Translations under genes and position numbers: made by a program | Part shown: in pieces, positions 45,961 through 56,263 of the stretch | Numbering within the stretch: the stretch's first letter is position 1 | Layout of the letters: each line of letters opens with the position of its first letter | Notes under the pieces: model-generated | The model's database searches: none | Seen by the model: only the letters and a program-made list of their open reading frames with translations | Told to the model about the DNA's origin: nothing | Assembly (NCBI RefSeq): GCF_002879855.1 | Contig: NZ_PNYB01000004.1 | Coordinates: 1-64,000 of the forward strand | DNA from: Trinickia soli | GTDB lineage: Bacteria > Pseudomonadota > Gammaproteobacteria > Burkholderiales > Burkholderiaceae | Length of the DNA: 64,000 nt | Direction: 5' to 3'

Positions 45961-46434
45961 ATGCCTGCCGATCCTCACTCTCTGAGAGAGCGCCTTGCCT
46001 GCGCTGACGCCTACGCCGCCGAACACCGGTTGGCCCTCACACAGTTGCGGCGCCAGGTCTACGCGCTCGTGGCGGCCGCAAGGACACCGATCGGCGCTTA
46101 CGACCTGCTCTCCGCGCTCGAGCCCGAGCGCGGTCGCGTGCCGCCTACGACCGTCTACCGCGCGCTCGATTTTCTCGTGGAGCACGGGTTCGTGCATCGC
46201 ATCGAGTCGCGCAATGCCTTCGTCGCCTGCTGCGAAATCGGCAAACCGCATCAAAGCCAGTTCCTCATCTGCGAACGCTGCGGCGATACGCTCGAAATTC
46301 CCGGTGAAGAACTGGCCGAACGACTCTCGTCCTCGCCGCCCGCACATGGCTTCGAAGTGCATAAGCAAGTGGTCGAGCTAAGCGGGCTGTGCAGCGAATG
46401 CAAAGGCAAATGCCCGCCGGCTCCGCGTGGCTGA
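45961..46434 (+). CDS. zur: zinc uptake regulator Zur (Fur family)
   Basis: A 157-residue zinc-sensing repressor. The N-terminal winged HTH includes LTQLRRQVYALVAAARTPIGAYDLL and PPTTVYRALDFLVEHGFVHR (trimmed at both ends). The dimer domain has the structural zinc cysteines in ICERCGDTLEI and GLCSECKGKC. It begins the zur-znuA-znuC-znuB operon, and a dyad lies just upstream, so autoregulation is likely. The ATG at 45961 gives family length; the frame is open further upstream but without Fur-like sequence. Confidence 0.93.
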   Translation: MPADPHSLRERLACADAYAAEHRLALTQLRRQVYALVAAARTPIGAYDLLSALEPERGRVPPTTVYRALDFLVEHGFVHRIESRNAFVACCEIGKPHQSQFLICERCGDTLEIPGEELAERLSSSPPAHGFEVHKQVVELSGLCSECKGKCPPAPRG

Positions 46435-46464
46435 GTCCGGTCATACGTACGTTTAGGAGAACGA

Positions 46465-47379
46465 ATGAAATTGGTTCACGGAATCGCTCGCGCCGCCGCA
46501 CGGCTCACGTTAGCGGTCGGCTTGCCGGCCTTCGTCGCATTGGCCACCTGCGGCACCGCTTTTGCGCAGGAAGCGCGACTCAACGTCGTCGCGGCCGAGA
46601 ATTTTTACGGGGACGTCGCCAAACAGGTGGGCGGCGACTACGTCGAAGTCACGAGCATCCTCAGCAATCCTGATCAAGACCCGCATCTGTTCGAGGCCAG
46701 CCCGAAAACGGCGCGCGCACTCCAACACGCCGCGCTCGTCGTTTATAACGGCGCCGATTACGATCCGTGGATGGACAAGCTCCTCGCGGCCTCGCCCAAT
46801 GCGAAGCGCACCGTCATCGCGGCCGCGAGCCTCGTCGGCGCAAAATCCGGCGACAATCCGCACCTGTGGTACAAGCCGCAGACGATGCCGGCTGTCGCAC
46901 GCGCCGTGAGCAGCGCGCTCAGCGCGGCCGATCCGGCGCACAAGCCGCAATATGAAGCGAACCTCGCGCGCTTCATCCAATCCTTGGCCCCGATGGAAGC
47001 GCGCATCGGGCAGTTGCACAAGTCATATGCCGGCACACCCGTGACGGCGACGGAGCCCGTCGCCGGTTATCTCTGCGATGCGCTCGGGCTCGTCATGCGC
47101 AACGCGCGCTTTCAGCTTTCGGTGATGAACGAAACCGAGCCCGCGCCGTCGGACATGGTCGGCTTTGAGCAGGACCTGCGCGGCAGGCGCGTACGCGTAT
47201 TGATCTACAACGCGCAAGCCGTTAGCAAGCTCACGGCGCGGATGCTCGCGCTGGCCCAGCAAGCGAAGGTGCCGACGGTCAGCGTGACGGAGACGCAACC
47301 GGTCGGCAAAACCTATCAGCAATGGATGAGCGGGCAAATCGATGCGCTTGCACGGGCATTGGGGGATCGTGGACCATGA
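46465..47379 (+). CDS. znuA: zinc ABC transporter substrate-binding protein
   Basis: A 304-residue periplasmic metal-binding protein. The N-terminal signal peptide (hydrophobic run about 10-34, ending AFAQE) is followed by the cluster A-I fold. Zinc-ligand His residues are expected in QDPHLFEASP and in NPHLWYKP, and VTETQPVGKTYQQW carries the late acidic ligand. It lacks the long His-rich loop of many ZnuA proteins. It starts 30 bp after zur and overlaps znuC as ATGA. Confidence 0.92.
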   Translation: MKLVHGIARAAARLTLAVGLPAFVALATCGTAFAQEARLNVVAAENFYGDVAKQVGGDYVEVTSILSNPDQDPHLFEASPKTARALQHAALVVYNGADYDPWMDKLLAASPNAKRTVIAAASLVGAKSGDNPHLWYKPQTMPAVARAVSSALSAADPAHKPQYEANLARFIQSLAPMEARIGQLHKSYAGTPVTATEPVAGYLCDALGLVMRNARFQLSVMNETEPAPSDMVGFEQDLRGRRVRVLIYNAQAVSKLTARMLALAQQAKVPTVSVTETQPVGKTYQQWMSGQIDALARALGDRGP

Positions 47380-48347
47380 ATGAGGAAAGCGGGCAACGCA
47401 TGCCTTCGTCGGCCGCCGCGCTTCCTGCGCGCCGCCCCGCGCTCGAGCTCGACCACGTTTCGTTGGAATTGGGCGGGCGCAAGATCTTGAACGATGCGAG
47501 CCTGACGATCGGCGAAGGCGAATTCATCGGCGTGCTCGGCCCTAACGGAGCCGGCAAGACGACCTTGATGCGCGCGCTGCTCGGCCTCGTACCCGTGGCT
47601 CACGGCGCGATTCGGATCGGCGGCGACGACATCGCGCGCGGCAATCCTGCAATCGGCTATATGCCGCAAACGCGTAGCGCACTCGCGAGCCGGCGCGTGC
47701 TCGGGCGGGATTTCGTCGCGATGGCCGCCGACGGGCACCGCTGGGGCCTGCCGATCGCCGATGCTGCCACGCGCGCGGACTTGGAGCGCGTGCTCGATCT
47801 CGTGGGCGCGCAAACACTGGCCGCGCGGCCGCTCTCAGAGCTTTCCGGCGGCGAGCGCCAGCGTTTGCTGCTTGCGCAATGTTTGCTCGGCAAGCCGCGT
47901 CTCTTGCTGCTCGACGAGCCGCTGATCAGCCTCGATCCGCACCGCCAACGCATCGTCGTCGAACTCGTGCGGCGCGTGCAGCGCGAGCTCGGCATCACCG
48001 TGCTGTTCTCGGCGCACGAGCTCAATCCGCTGCTCAATGCGATCGATCGTGTGCTTTACCTCGGCAACGGCGCCGCGGCGCTCGGTACCGTCGATGAGGT
48101 CATCACCCGCCCCGTGCTATCACGGCTGTACGGCGCGCCGATCGACGTCATGCGCGTGAATGGGCGCATCTTCGTCATGTCGGGCGACGTCGAAGTGGAA
48201 AAGCATGATCACGAGCATGAGCACGATGACGGCGCGCTCAGCCCCGCTCGCCCACATGGGCACAGGCATGCCGATCACCGTCATGGCGAGACGGACGGCC
48301 AGGGCCACGGGCACTCACACGGACACGGACACACGCACGATGTTTGA
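47376..48347 (+). CDS. znuC: zinc ABC transporter ATP-binding protein with histidine-rich tail
   Basis: A 323-residue cytoplasmic ATPase of the zinc importer. The Walker A motif GPNGAGKTTLMRALLG, the signature LSGGERQRLLLAQ, Walker B LLLLDEPLISLD and the switch His in FSAHELNPL are all present. After about residue 270 the protein has a His-rich tail (HDHEHEHDD, later [13 protein letters not shown]), which may buffer zinc or sense it; most ZnuC proteins are about 250 residues. The start overlaps the znuA stop as ATGA, and the end overlaps znuB by eight bases. Confidence 0.95.
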   Translation: MNEESGQRMPSSAAALPARRPALELDHVSLELGGRKILNDASLTIGEGEFIGVLGPNGAGKTTLMRALLGLVPVAHGAIRIGGDDIARGNPAIGYMPQTRSALASRRVLGRDFVAMAADGHRWGLPIADAATRADLERVLDLVGAQTLAARPLSELSGGERQRLLLAQCLLGKPRLLLLDEPLISLDPHRQRIVVELVRRVQRELGITVLFSAHELNPLLNAIDRVLYLGNGAAALGTVDEVITRPVLSRLYGAPIDVMRVNGRIFVMSGDVEVEKHDHEHEHDDGALSPARPHGHRHADHRHGETDGQGHGHSHGHGHTHDV

Positions 48348-49122
48348 ATACGACTTTATGGTGAACGCGTTCGCGGCGTCGGGAATTGTCGCCGTGCTCG
48401 CAGGGATCGTCGGCTACTTTCTCGTATTGCGCCAACAGACGTTCGCCGGACACGCGCTCTCGCACGTCGGCTTCACGGGGGCGACGGGCGCGGTGCTCCT
48501 CGGCATCTCGCCGCTCTGGGGCATGATCGGCTTCACGCTCGCAGCCGGCGTGTCGATGGGCGCGCTGGGCGAGCGCCTGGCCGGCCGCGACGTCGCGATC
48601 GGCGTCGTGCTCTCGCTCGCGCTCGGCTGCGGCCTGCTGTTTCTGCATTTCTTCACCGCTTACGCCACGCAGGTCACCGCACTGCTGTTCGGCAATGTGC
48701 TTGGCGTGACGACCTCGACGCTGTTCGTGCTTGCAGGCATCGGCGCCGCGAGCCTCATCGCCCTGAGCGCGATCATGCGGCCATTGCTGTTCGCCACGCT
48801 GCAGCCCGAACTGGCCGAAGCCAAGGGCGTTTCACTGCGCCTCGTCTCCGTGCTGTTCCTTGCGATCGCCGCGCTCGCCGTGGCCGCCTGCACGCAGATC
48901 GTCGGTGTGCTCCTCGTTTTCACGCTGATGGTGGGGCCGGCCGCCGCCGCGCAGAATATGTCGACGCGACTGGCGACGGGCATCGGCCTCGCCGCCGTGT
49001 TCGCACTTGCGCAAGCCTGGCTTGGCGTCACGCTAGCGTTCTACACCGACTGGCCGACGAGCTTTTGGATTACTGCCTTGTCGGCGCTTGTCTACGGCGT
49101 CAGCCTGCTGCGACGCCGCTGA
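48340..49122 (+). CDS. znuB: zinc ABC transporter permease
   Basis: A 260-residue polytopic inner-membrane protein of the ABC-3 metal permease family, which forms the zinc channel. About eight hydrophobic segments are visible. The motif [18 protein letters not shown] and the later [15 protein letters not shown] correspond to the ATPase-contacting and conserved ABC-3 regions. The start at 48340 overlaps the end of znuC by eight bases, showing tight coupling. Confidence 0.94.
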   Translation: MFEYDFMVNAFAASGIVAVLAGIVGYFLVLRQQTFAGHALSHVGFTGATGAVLLGISPLWGMIGFTLAAGVSMGALGERLAGRDVAIGVVLSLALGCGLLFLHFFTAYATQVTALLFGNVLGVTTSTLFVLAGIGAASLIALSAIMRPLLFATLQPELAEAKGVSLRLVSVLFLAIAALAVAACTQIVGVLLVFTLMVGPAAAAQNMSTRLATGIGLAAVFALAQAWLGVTLAFYTDWPTSFWITALSALVYGVSLLRRR

Positions 49123-49277
49123 GGGCAGATAAGACCCGATATTCGCACCGCACGCCGTCCCGACCAAACCTTGCGCACCGCCGCTTCGCTGCAACGCACC
49201 TTGACTTTCGCCCGCCTCGACACGATCATTCGCTCATCTGCAGAACAAAAGCTCTGTTTTGGAGCAGGAGACAAGCG
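49123..49277 (+). promoter_or_regulatory. upstream region of the polyol dehydrogenase operon
   Basis: This region holds CGATCATTCG (49223-49232), the reverse complement of a 10-mer (59720-59729) found upstream of the polyol ABC transporter, so the two operons of this locus share an element. A good ribosome-binding site AGGAG (49266-49270) precedes the ATG at 49278. Confidence 0.4.
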
Positions 49278-50675
49278 ATGGCGAGCACGCGCAGCACCGG
49301 TTCGAACTTCATTTTGCATTTGGGCGCCGGCTCCTTTCACCGCGCCCATCAGGCGTGGTATCTGCACCGCCTGACAGCGGCGGCAACGCCGGGCGAACCG
49401 CACTGGTCGCTGACAGTGGGCAATATTCGCGGCGACATGAACGCCACGCTCGATGCGCTCGCCAGGCAAAAGGGCGTCTATACGCTCGAAACGGTGACGC
49501 CGCAGGGCGAACGCGCTTATGAAACGATTCGTTCGATCGAGCGCGTGCTGCCCTGGTCGCCAACGCTCGCCCCATTAGTCGAAGCGGGCGCCGATCCGGC
49601 CTGCAAAATCATTTCGTTCACGGTGACCGAGGGCGGCTATTACCTGGACGAACATGATCGACTCGACACGGCGAACCCCGACCTCGCCGCCGATCTGGCC
49701 GGCGGGCGCACGACGATCTACGGCGCACTGGCCGCCATTCTCGACGCGCGGCGCACGCAAGGCTCCGGCCCCGTGACACTGCAAAGCTGCGATAACCTGC
49801 GCAGCAACGGCGAGCGCTTCGAGGCCGGCATGCGCGCCTTTCTCGCCGCACGCGGCGAAACCGAGCTTGGCGAGTGGTTCGAACACCACACCACGTGCCC
49901 GAATTCAATGGTCGACCGCATCACGCCGCGTCCGACCGACGATGTGCGTGCACGCGTCCTCGAAGCCACCGGCGTGGTCGACGACTGTCCCGTCATGGGC
50001 GAGGCCTTCATTCAATGGGTCATCGAAGATCGCTTCAAGGCCGGCCGCCCCGCCTGGGAGCGCGTCGGCGCGGAGCTCGTCGAATCGGTCCTGCCCTACG
50101 AAGAAGCCAAGATCCGCATCCTCAATGCGAGCCATAGCTGCATCGCATGGGCCGGCACGCTCGTCGGCCACAGTTATATCCACGAAGGCACGCTGGCCCC
50201 CGACGTACGCCGCTTCGCCTTCGAATACGTGACGCAGGACGTCATCCCGTGCCTGACGCCAAGCCCGCTCGATCTGGCCCGGTACCGCGACGTCGTGCTC
50301 GATCGCTTCGGCAACCCGTACATTCAGGATACGAATCAGCGCGTCGCCGCCGACGGTTTCTCGAAAATCCCCGGGTTTATCGCGCCGACACTCGCCGAAT
50401 GCTTCGCACGCAACGCGCAGCCCAACGCCACGGCGATCCTGCCCGCACTGTTCTTCCGCTTCCTCGATCGCTGGCGGCAAGGGGCGTTGCCGTACGCTTA
50501 CCAGGACGGGTTGCTCGACGAAGCGGCCGTACGCGCGTGGTTCGCGGCTTCGAACCCGCTCGCGCAGTTCTGCGCTTCGCGCGCGCTTTGGGGCGGCATG
50601 GCAGAGGACACCCGGCTTTTGCGCGTCATCGAAGCCGCGCTCGAACGCGTCGACGCGTGGCTCGCGTCGCGCTAG
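49278..50675 (+). CDS. dalD: mannitol dehydrogenase-family polyol dehydrogenase, probably D-arabinitol 4-dehydrogenase
   Basis: A 465-residue NAD-dependent long-chain polyol dehydrogenase. The N-terminal Rossmann part starts [19 protein letters not shown], and the family catalytic region reads [11 protein letters not shown] with [13 protein letters not shown] upstream. The length and the start ([15 protein letters not shown]) resemble DalD, which oxidises D-arabinitol to D-xylulose. The xylulokinase next to it supports this choice over mannitol dehydrogenase. AGGAG lies seven bases before the ATG at 49278. It leads an operon with xylB and a SorC-type regulator. Confidence 0.88.
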   Translation: MASTRSTGSNFILHLGAGSFHRAHQAWYLHRLTAAATPGEPHWSLTVGNIRGDMNATLDALARQKGVYTLETVTPQGERAYETIRSIERVLPWSPTLAPLVEAGADPACKIISFTVTEGGYYLDEHDRLDTANPDLAADLAGGRTTIYGALAAILDARRTQGSGPVTLQSCDNLRSNGERFEAGMRAFLAARGETELGEWFEHHTTCPNSMVDRITPRPTDDVRARVLEATGVVDDCPVMGEAFIQWVIEDRFKAGRPAWERVGAELVESVLPYEEAKIRILNASHSCIAWAGTLVGHSYIHEGTLAPDVRRFAFEYVTQDVIPCLTPSPLDLARYRDVVLDRFGNPYIQDTNQRVAADGFSKIPGFIAPTLAECFARNAQPNATAILPALFFRFLDRWRQGALPYAYQDGLLDEAAVRAWFAASNPLAQFCASRALWGGMAEDTRLLRVIEAALERVDAWLASR

Positions 50676-50799
50676 ACTCGCGCGCGCCAGTGCATTGGCG
50701 TGCATTGCACAGCGCGGCTAAAGTACTGCATTGCCGCTTTCGTACTCGAACCCGTATTCGTCTTCATCACGGATCGCATCGACCAAAGGGCCGCCCGCC

Positions 50800-52281
50800 A
50801 TGTATCTCGGCATCGACCTAGGCACGTCCGAAGTCAAAGTCTTGTTGCTCTCGGCCGACGCACGCGTACTCGCCACAGCCGGCTCGCCGTTCCACGTCTC
50901 GCGCCCGCACCCGCGCTGGGCCGAGCAGGATCCGGCCGACTGGTGGCGCGGCACCTGCGAGGCCATTGCGAAGCTGCGCGCCGTCTGCCCGGACGCGTTC
51001 GCGCAGGTGCGAGGCATCGGCCTGTCCGGCCAGATGCACGGCGCCGTGCTGCTCGATGCTGCCGATCGCATTTTGCGTCCGGCCATCCTCTGGAACGACA
51101 TGCGCAGCGTCGAAGAATGCAACGAACTCACGCAGCGCGCGCCCCAACTGCACGCCGTGGCCGGCAATCTGGCGATGCCCGGGTTCACCGCGCCGAAGCT
51201 GCTATGGGTCGCACGGCACGAGCCCGACACCTTCCGGCGCACGGCATACGTGCTGCTGCCCAAAGACTATCTGCGGCTGCGGATGACGGGGGACAAAGTG
51301 TCCGATCCTTCGGACGCGGCCGGCACGCTCTGGCTCGACGTCGCGCGGCGCGATTGGTCCGACGCGCTGCTCGACGCGTGCAACATGAGCCGCGCGCAGA
51401 TGCCCGCGCTCGCTGAAGGCAGCGCGCCGTCGGGCGTCCTGCGCCCTGAAATTGCGCGCGAATGGGGGCTGCCCGGCGACGTCGTCGTCGCGGCCGGCGG
51501 CGGCGACAACGCCACCAGCGCGATCGGCATCGGCGCAACCGAACCGGGCGACGGGTTCGTCTCGCTCGGCACGTCGGGCGTGCTGTGCGTCGTCGGCGAT
51601 CGTTTTTCGCCGAATCCGTCCTCGGCCGTCCACGCCTTCTGCCATGCCATTCCCGATCGCTGGCATCAGATGAGCGTCGTGCTCTCGGCCGCGAGTTGCC
51701 TGCGCTGGGTCTGCAAGCTGACCGGCACCGACGAGCCGACGCTCGTCGGCGAAGCCGCCGCGCTCCCACCCGACGCGCTCCAATCGGCGCCGCTCTTTTT
51801 ACCGTATCTATCGGGCGAGCGCACGCCGCACAACGACCCTTATGCACAGGGCGTCTTCTTCGGCATGACGCACGCAACGGATCGCGCGCTGCTGGGTTAT
51901 GCCGTGCTCGAAGGCGTCACGCTCGCGCTGACTGACGGGCTCGATGCGCTGGCCGCGGCCGGCACCGCCCCAAGCGCGTTCTCGTTGCTGGGCGGCGGCG
52001 CGCGCAGCGCTTTTTGGGCGCAGTTGCTGGCCGACGCACTGTCGACGACCACGCGCCAGCACGGCGGCGGCGAGACGGGCGCTGCACTGGGTGCGGCGCG
52101 TCTGGGCTGGCTCGCGGCCGGCGGCGACCCGCAGCAGGTGCTCGCGAAGCCTCCGATCGTCGCGCAATTCACGCCGAACCCCGAACGCCATGCACAATTG
52201 CGGGCCCGGCTGAGCGCCTACCGCGAACTCTACCGCCACGTGCGGCCGCTATTCGAACCCTCGCGCACGCGACTCGCCTGA
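50800..52281 (+). CDS. xylB: xylulokinase
   Basis: A 493-residue FGGY-family kinase that phosphorylates D-xylulose to D-xylulose 5-phosphate. The N-terminal phosphate loop YLGIDLGTSEVKVLLL, GIGLSGQMHGAVLLD with WNDMRS, GGGDNATSAIGIG, and the late LLGGGARSAFWAQLLAD are typical XylB motifs. It feeds the product of the upstream dehydrogenase into the pentose phosphate pathway. The ATG at 50800 begins the conserved domain directly. Confidence 0.95.
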   Translation: MYLGIDLGTSEVKVLLLSADARVLATAGSPFHVSRPHPRWAEQDPADWWRGTCEAIAKLRAVCPDAFAQVRGIGLSGQMHGAVLLDAADRILRPAILWNDMRSVEECNELTQRAPQLHAVAGNLAMPGFTAPKLLWVARHEPDTFRRTAYVLLPKDYLRLRMTGDKVSDPSDAAGTLWLDVARRDWSDALLDACNMSRAQMPALAEGSAPSGVLRPEIAREWGLPGDVVVAAGGGDNATSAIGIGATEPGDGFVSLGTSGVLCVVGDRFSPNPSSAVHAFCHAIPDRWHQMSVVLSAASCLRWVCKLTGTDEPTLVGEAAALPPDALQSAPLFLPYLSGERTPHNDPYAQGVFFGMTHATDRALLGYAVLEGVTLALTDGLDALAAAGTAPSAFSLLGGGARSAFWAQLLADALSTTTRQHGGGETGAALGAARLGWLAAGGDPQQVLAKPPIVAQFTPNPERHAQLRARLSAYRELYRHVRPLFEPSRTRLA

Positions 52282-52322
52282 TATCCTTGTCCCGCCGCAT
52301 CATCAGCATTGAGTCTACGACC

Positions 52323-53321
52323 GTGTCCAAATCCAACGAAAAACTCGACCTGGCCACACGCGCGGCCTGGCTGTACTACGTCGCGGGGAATACGCAAAAC
52401 GAGATCGCAGAAAAGTTGCAGGTGTCGCGCCCTGTCGCCCAGCGCCTCGTTGCATTTGCCGTTGAAAAGAACCTGGTGCGCGTGCGCATCGAACATCGGC
52501 TCGCCGATTGCCTCACGCTTGCCGAGCAGTTGAAGGCGCGCTACGGCCTGTCGATGTGCGAGGTCGTGCCCGTCGACGACGACACGCCCGAAGCCATCGA
52601 TCGCAAGCTCGCCGTGGCCGGCGCGCAGGTGATGGAGCGCTATCTGAGCGAAGAGAAGCCGATGGTCATTTCGGTGAGCAGCGGACGCACGCTAAAGGCA
52701 GCCGTCGATCAGCTCGGGCAGATCGACCGGCCGCAGCATCGGCTCGTCTCGATGGTCGGCGCCATCGCGCAAGACGGTTCGTCGAACCGCTACGATGTCG
52801 CGTTGCACATCTCCGAAAAGACCGGCGGCAAGCACTTTTTGTTGCCCGCGCCGCTCATCGCCGACAGCGAAGCCGAGCGCGCGCAGTGGGTCAATCACCG
52901 GCTCTACCGCATCGTCGAATCGCTGACGGCGCAGGCCGACGTGTCGTTCGTCGGCATCGGCGATATCGGACCCGAGTGCCCGCTGCATGTGGACGGGTTC
53001 ATCACCGAAACCGAAGTGGCCGAGCTGGTCCAGCGAGGCGCTGTCGCTGAAATGTTAGGACTACCAATCGATGCGAACGGCAGGCACGTCGAATCGACGA
53101 CAGGGCGCCGCGTGACGAGCGTGCCGCTCGACTCTCCCCCGAAGCGCCCGACGATCGGCTTCGCCGGCGGCGCGCGCAAGCACGGCGCCGTCCATGCCGT
53201 GCTCAAAGGCGGCTGGCTATCCGGACTCGTCACCGACGAAGCGTGCGCACGCGCCGCGCTCGATGACGCCGAGCCGGCGCCAAAGCGCACGAAAGGGCGC
53301 GCCGCACAAGCAAGCGCGTGA
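52323..53321 (+). CDS. SorC/DeoR-type sugar-binding transcriptional regulator, GTG start
   Basis: A 332-residue regulator with an N-terminal HTH (about 10-55, AWLYYVAGNTQNEIAEKLQV) and a C-terminal SorC sugar-phosphate-binding domain (about 65-315) with FVGIGDIG and the late PTIGFAGGARKHGAV-type motif. The GTG at 52323 is chosen because the HTH starts immediately after it. The third gene of the polyol operon, it probably senses xylulose 5-phosphate or a related intermediate and controls both converging operons. The C-terminal 25 residues are basic and variable. Confidence 0.88.
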   Translation: MSKSNEKLDLATRAAWLYYVAGNTQNEIAEKLQVSRPVAQRLVAFAVEKNLVRVRIEHRLADCLTLAEQLKARYGLSMCEVVPVDDDTPEAIDRKLAVAGAQVMERYLSEEKPMVISVSSGRTLKAAVDQLGQIDRPQHRLVSMVGAIAQDGSSNRYDVALHISEKTGGKHFLLPAPLIADSEAERAQWVNHRLYRIVESLTAQADVSFVGIGDIGPECPLHVDGFITETEVAELVQRGAVAEMLGLPIDANGRHVESTTGRRVTSVPLDSPPKRPTIGFAGGARKHGAVHAVLKGGWLSGLVTDEACARAALDDAEPAPKRTKGRAAQASA

Positions 53322-53639
53322 TATCGGCGGGGGCGCCGTCGGCGTGAGCGGCCGATGAGGCCTCTGGTCACGGCACGTACCGGGCTCAGGTTTGGCTCCC
53401 CTGAGCGGCCTGATGGGGCGCGAAATCGACAACGCAGCCACAAGGTTGTCCCCACCCTGATCGAACCCTTTCATTGCGTCCGGTTAAATTGCCGAACTGC
53501 GCAATCCCCCACTCTCACACCGCATATTCCCACCCGTTTCCAAGGTCGGACACAAAACTCCCTTGGGTTGTGATCGACGGGAGCGCGCGTGGTTGTAGCG
53601 CGTCAATACAAATGTCAATACAATGACGGGGTGAATGTA
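53322..53639 (+). promoter_or_regulatory. region before brnT with direct-repeat operator candidate
   Basis: No gene is seen over most of this 318-bp interval. Close to brnT, GTCAATACA occurs twice, at 53602-53610 and 53614-53622, a 12-bp period of about one helical turn. This is a plausible BrnA operator for autoregulation. TACAAT (53619-53624) could be the -10 element, so a bound protein would block the promoter. Confidence 0.45.
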
Positions 53640-53918
53640 GTGCAGTTCGAATGGGACGACGCGAAGAACCGAATCAATGTTCTCAAGCACGGGATTGATT
53701 TCGTCGATGCGATCGACGTGTTCAACCATCCCGTCCTAACCGCGCTGGATGGGCGAGAAGATTACGGAGAGGAGCGCTGGATCGCCCTCGGATGGATGAA
53801 GGGGACGATGGCAGTGGTGATTTATGTCGAACGCTGCGGGCCAACCATACGGATCGTCTCCGCCCGCAAAGCAACGAAGCAAGAGGCGAAACGTTATGAG
53901 CAAAACGTCAAAAACTGA
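53640..53918 (+). CDS. brnT: BrnT family toxin (type II toxin-antitoxin), GTG start
   Basis: A 92-residue RelE-like ribonuclease toxin of the BrnT family. FEWDDAKNRINVLKHGIDF near the start, VLTALDGREDYGEERW and VSARKATKQEAKRYE at the end are diagnostic. The GTG at 53640 begins the conserved sequence QFEWDD, with GGGGTG at its usual distance. Alternatives are GTG 53631 and ATG 53589. The gene overlaps brnA by 23 bases, as expected for this toxin-first operon. Confidence 0.92.
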   Translation: MQFEWDDAKNRINVLKHGIDFVDAIDVFNHPVLTALDGREDYGEERWIALGWMKGTMAVVIYVERCGPTIRIVSARKATKQEAKRYEQNVKN

Positions 53919-54153
53919 CTGGAAACGGCTGGAGAAGCTGAAGGACGATCAGATCGACTTCAGCGATATACCGGAACTGGGCGATGAGTTCTTCGCCCGT
54001 GCGGAGCTTCATGTGCCCCCCAAACAGGCGGTGACGATGCGGCTCGATGCCGACGTGCTGAACTGGTTCAAAGCGCAAGGGCAGGGCTATCAAACACGCA
54101 TCAACAAGTTGCTGCGCGCCTATATGCTGGCCCATCAGCGCCGCCACGCCTGA
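53896..54153 (+). CDS. brnA: BrnA family antitoxin
   Basis: An 85-residue antitoxin that binds BrnT and represses the operon. The N-terminal part SKTSKTDWKRLEKLKDDQID binds the toxin in known pairs. The C-terminal ribbon-helix-helix reads KQAVTMRLDADVLNWFKAQG followed by YQTRINKLLRAYM. The ATG at 53896 lies inside the end of brnT. The pair sits between two converging polyol operons, a neutral insertion site. Confidence 0.92.
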   Translation: MSKTSKTDWKRLEKLKDDQIDFSDIPELGDEFFARAELHVPPKQAVTMRLDADVLNWFKAQGQGYQTRINKLLRAYMLAHQRRHA

Positions 54154-54302
54154 GGGTCCCGTCCCTTCGGCGCAGCCCGCAGCGCAATCGATCGACGGAG
54201 CCTTCGGGTCAAACGATTCCGCGCTTACGCGGCGCGACGTCCTATGCTGCATGACGCGTCCGGGCGGCGGACGCACCAGCGCGCCCGCTCGTCACCACCG
54301 CA

Positions 54303-55447
<1,145 letters not shown>

Positions 55448-55460
<13 letters not shown>

Positions 55461-56263
55461 GATGCGTCTCCTTTCTCATTCGCCGCCGTGCCCGCCTTGT
55501 CGACGGTGCCGGCCATCCATTGCTCGACGAGCGCAGGCAATGCGCACATATCGTCGAATACCTGTTGCGCGCCCGCTTGCATGAGTGCATCGACGTGAGC
55601 GCGACCGCCGTGTCCGGCATGCGTGCCGCCCGCGAACCCGAGCACGATCATCCCGGCCCCGCTCGCCGCCGCCACGCCCGCGACACTGTCTTCGACGACG
55701 AGGCAAGCCGCGCTCGATACGCCGAGCGCGTCGGCCGCCGCCACGTAGATGTCGGGCGCCGGCTTCGGTCGCGGCACTCGGTCCGCACAGAACACGCGCG
55801 AGCCGAAGAAACGCGCGAGTCCCGTGCGGGCGAGCACAGCGTCGACATATGCCGTGTAGCTGTTGCTCGCGCAGGCCTTGAGCAGCGCGATCTGCGCAAG
55901 CGCCGCCTCCACGCCCGCAACGATGGGCGCCTGCTGCGCCGCGGCCTCCACGCTGCGCCGTATCGCATCCATTTCGAATGGCGCGAGCGTTTCGCCGAAC
56001 GCCGCCGCACTCTCTTCGAGCACGCGCTCGATGCGCAGGCCCAGCAGCGGCAGCACCACGGGTTCGATGTCGCGCTCCGGCCAACGCGTCTGCAACTCTC
56101 GCACGAGCATCTTCGCAGCGACGGCTTCGCTGTCGATCAGCACGCCATCGCAGTCGCAAATCAGCACGCGGTCGCGTCGCAATCCGTCCGGGCCAGCCGC
56201 TGTCATCGCCCTCGTCGCCGTCGTCGATGTCGTCGATGTCGTCGATGTCGTCGATGTCGTCAT
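55448..56263 (-). CDS. HAD-superfamily sugar-phosphatase-like hydrolase with repeat-encoded N-terminus
   Basis: A 271-residue haloacid dehalogenase-like phosphatase. Motif I is ICDCDGVLIDSE, motif II is near LKACASNSY, motif III includes PRPKPAPDIY, and motif IV is VVEDSVAGVAAASGAG. It resembles beta-phosphoglucomutase-type sugar phosphatases and may act on a phosphorylated polyol. The first 15 residues are Thr-Thr-Ser repeats coded by a 9-bp tandem repeat; the second ATG at 56206 would exclude them. The start overlaps the permease stop as ATGA, and the end overlaps the ATPase gene. Confidence 0.85.
56221..56263. repeat. 9-bp tandem repeat (TCGTCGATG, four full copies) at a gene start
   Basis: TCGTCGATG occurs at 56221-56229, 56230-56238, 56239-56247 and 56248-56256, followed by a partial copy up to the start codon at 56261-56263. 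It encodes Thr-Thr-Ser repeats of the HAD protein. Copy-number change would alter protein length by three residues per unit without frameshift. Confidence 0.9.
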
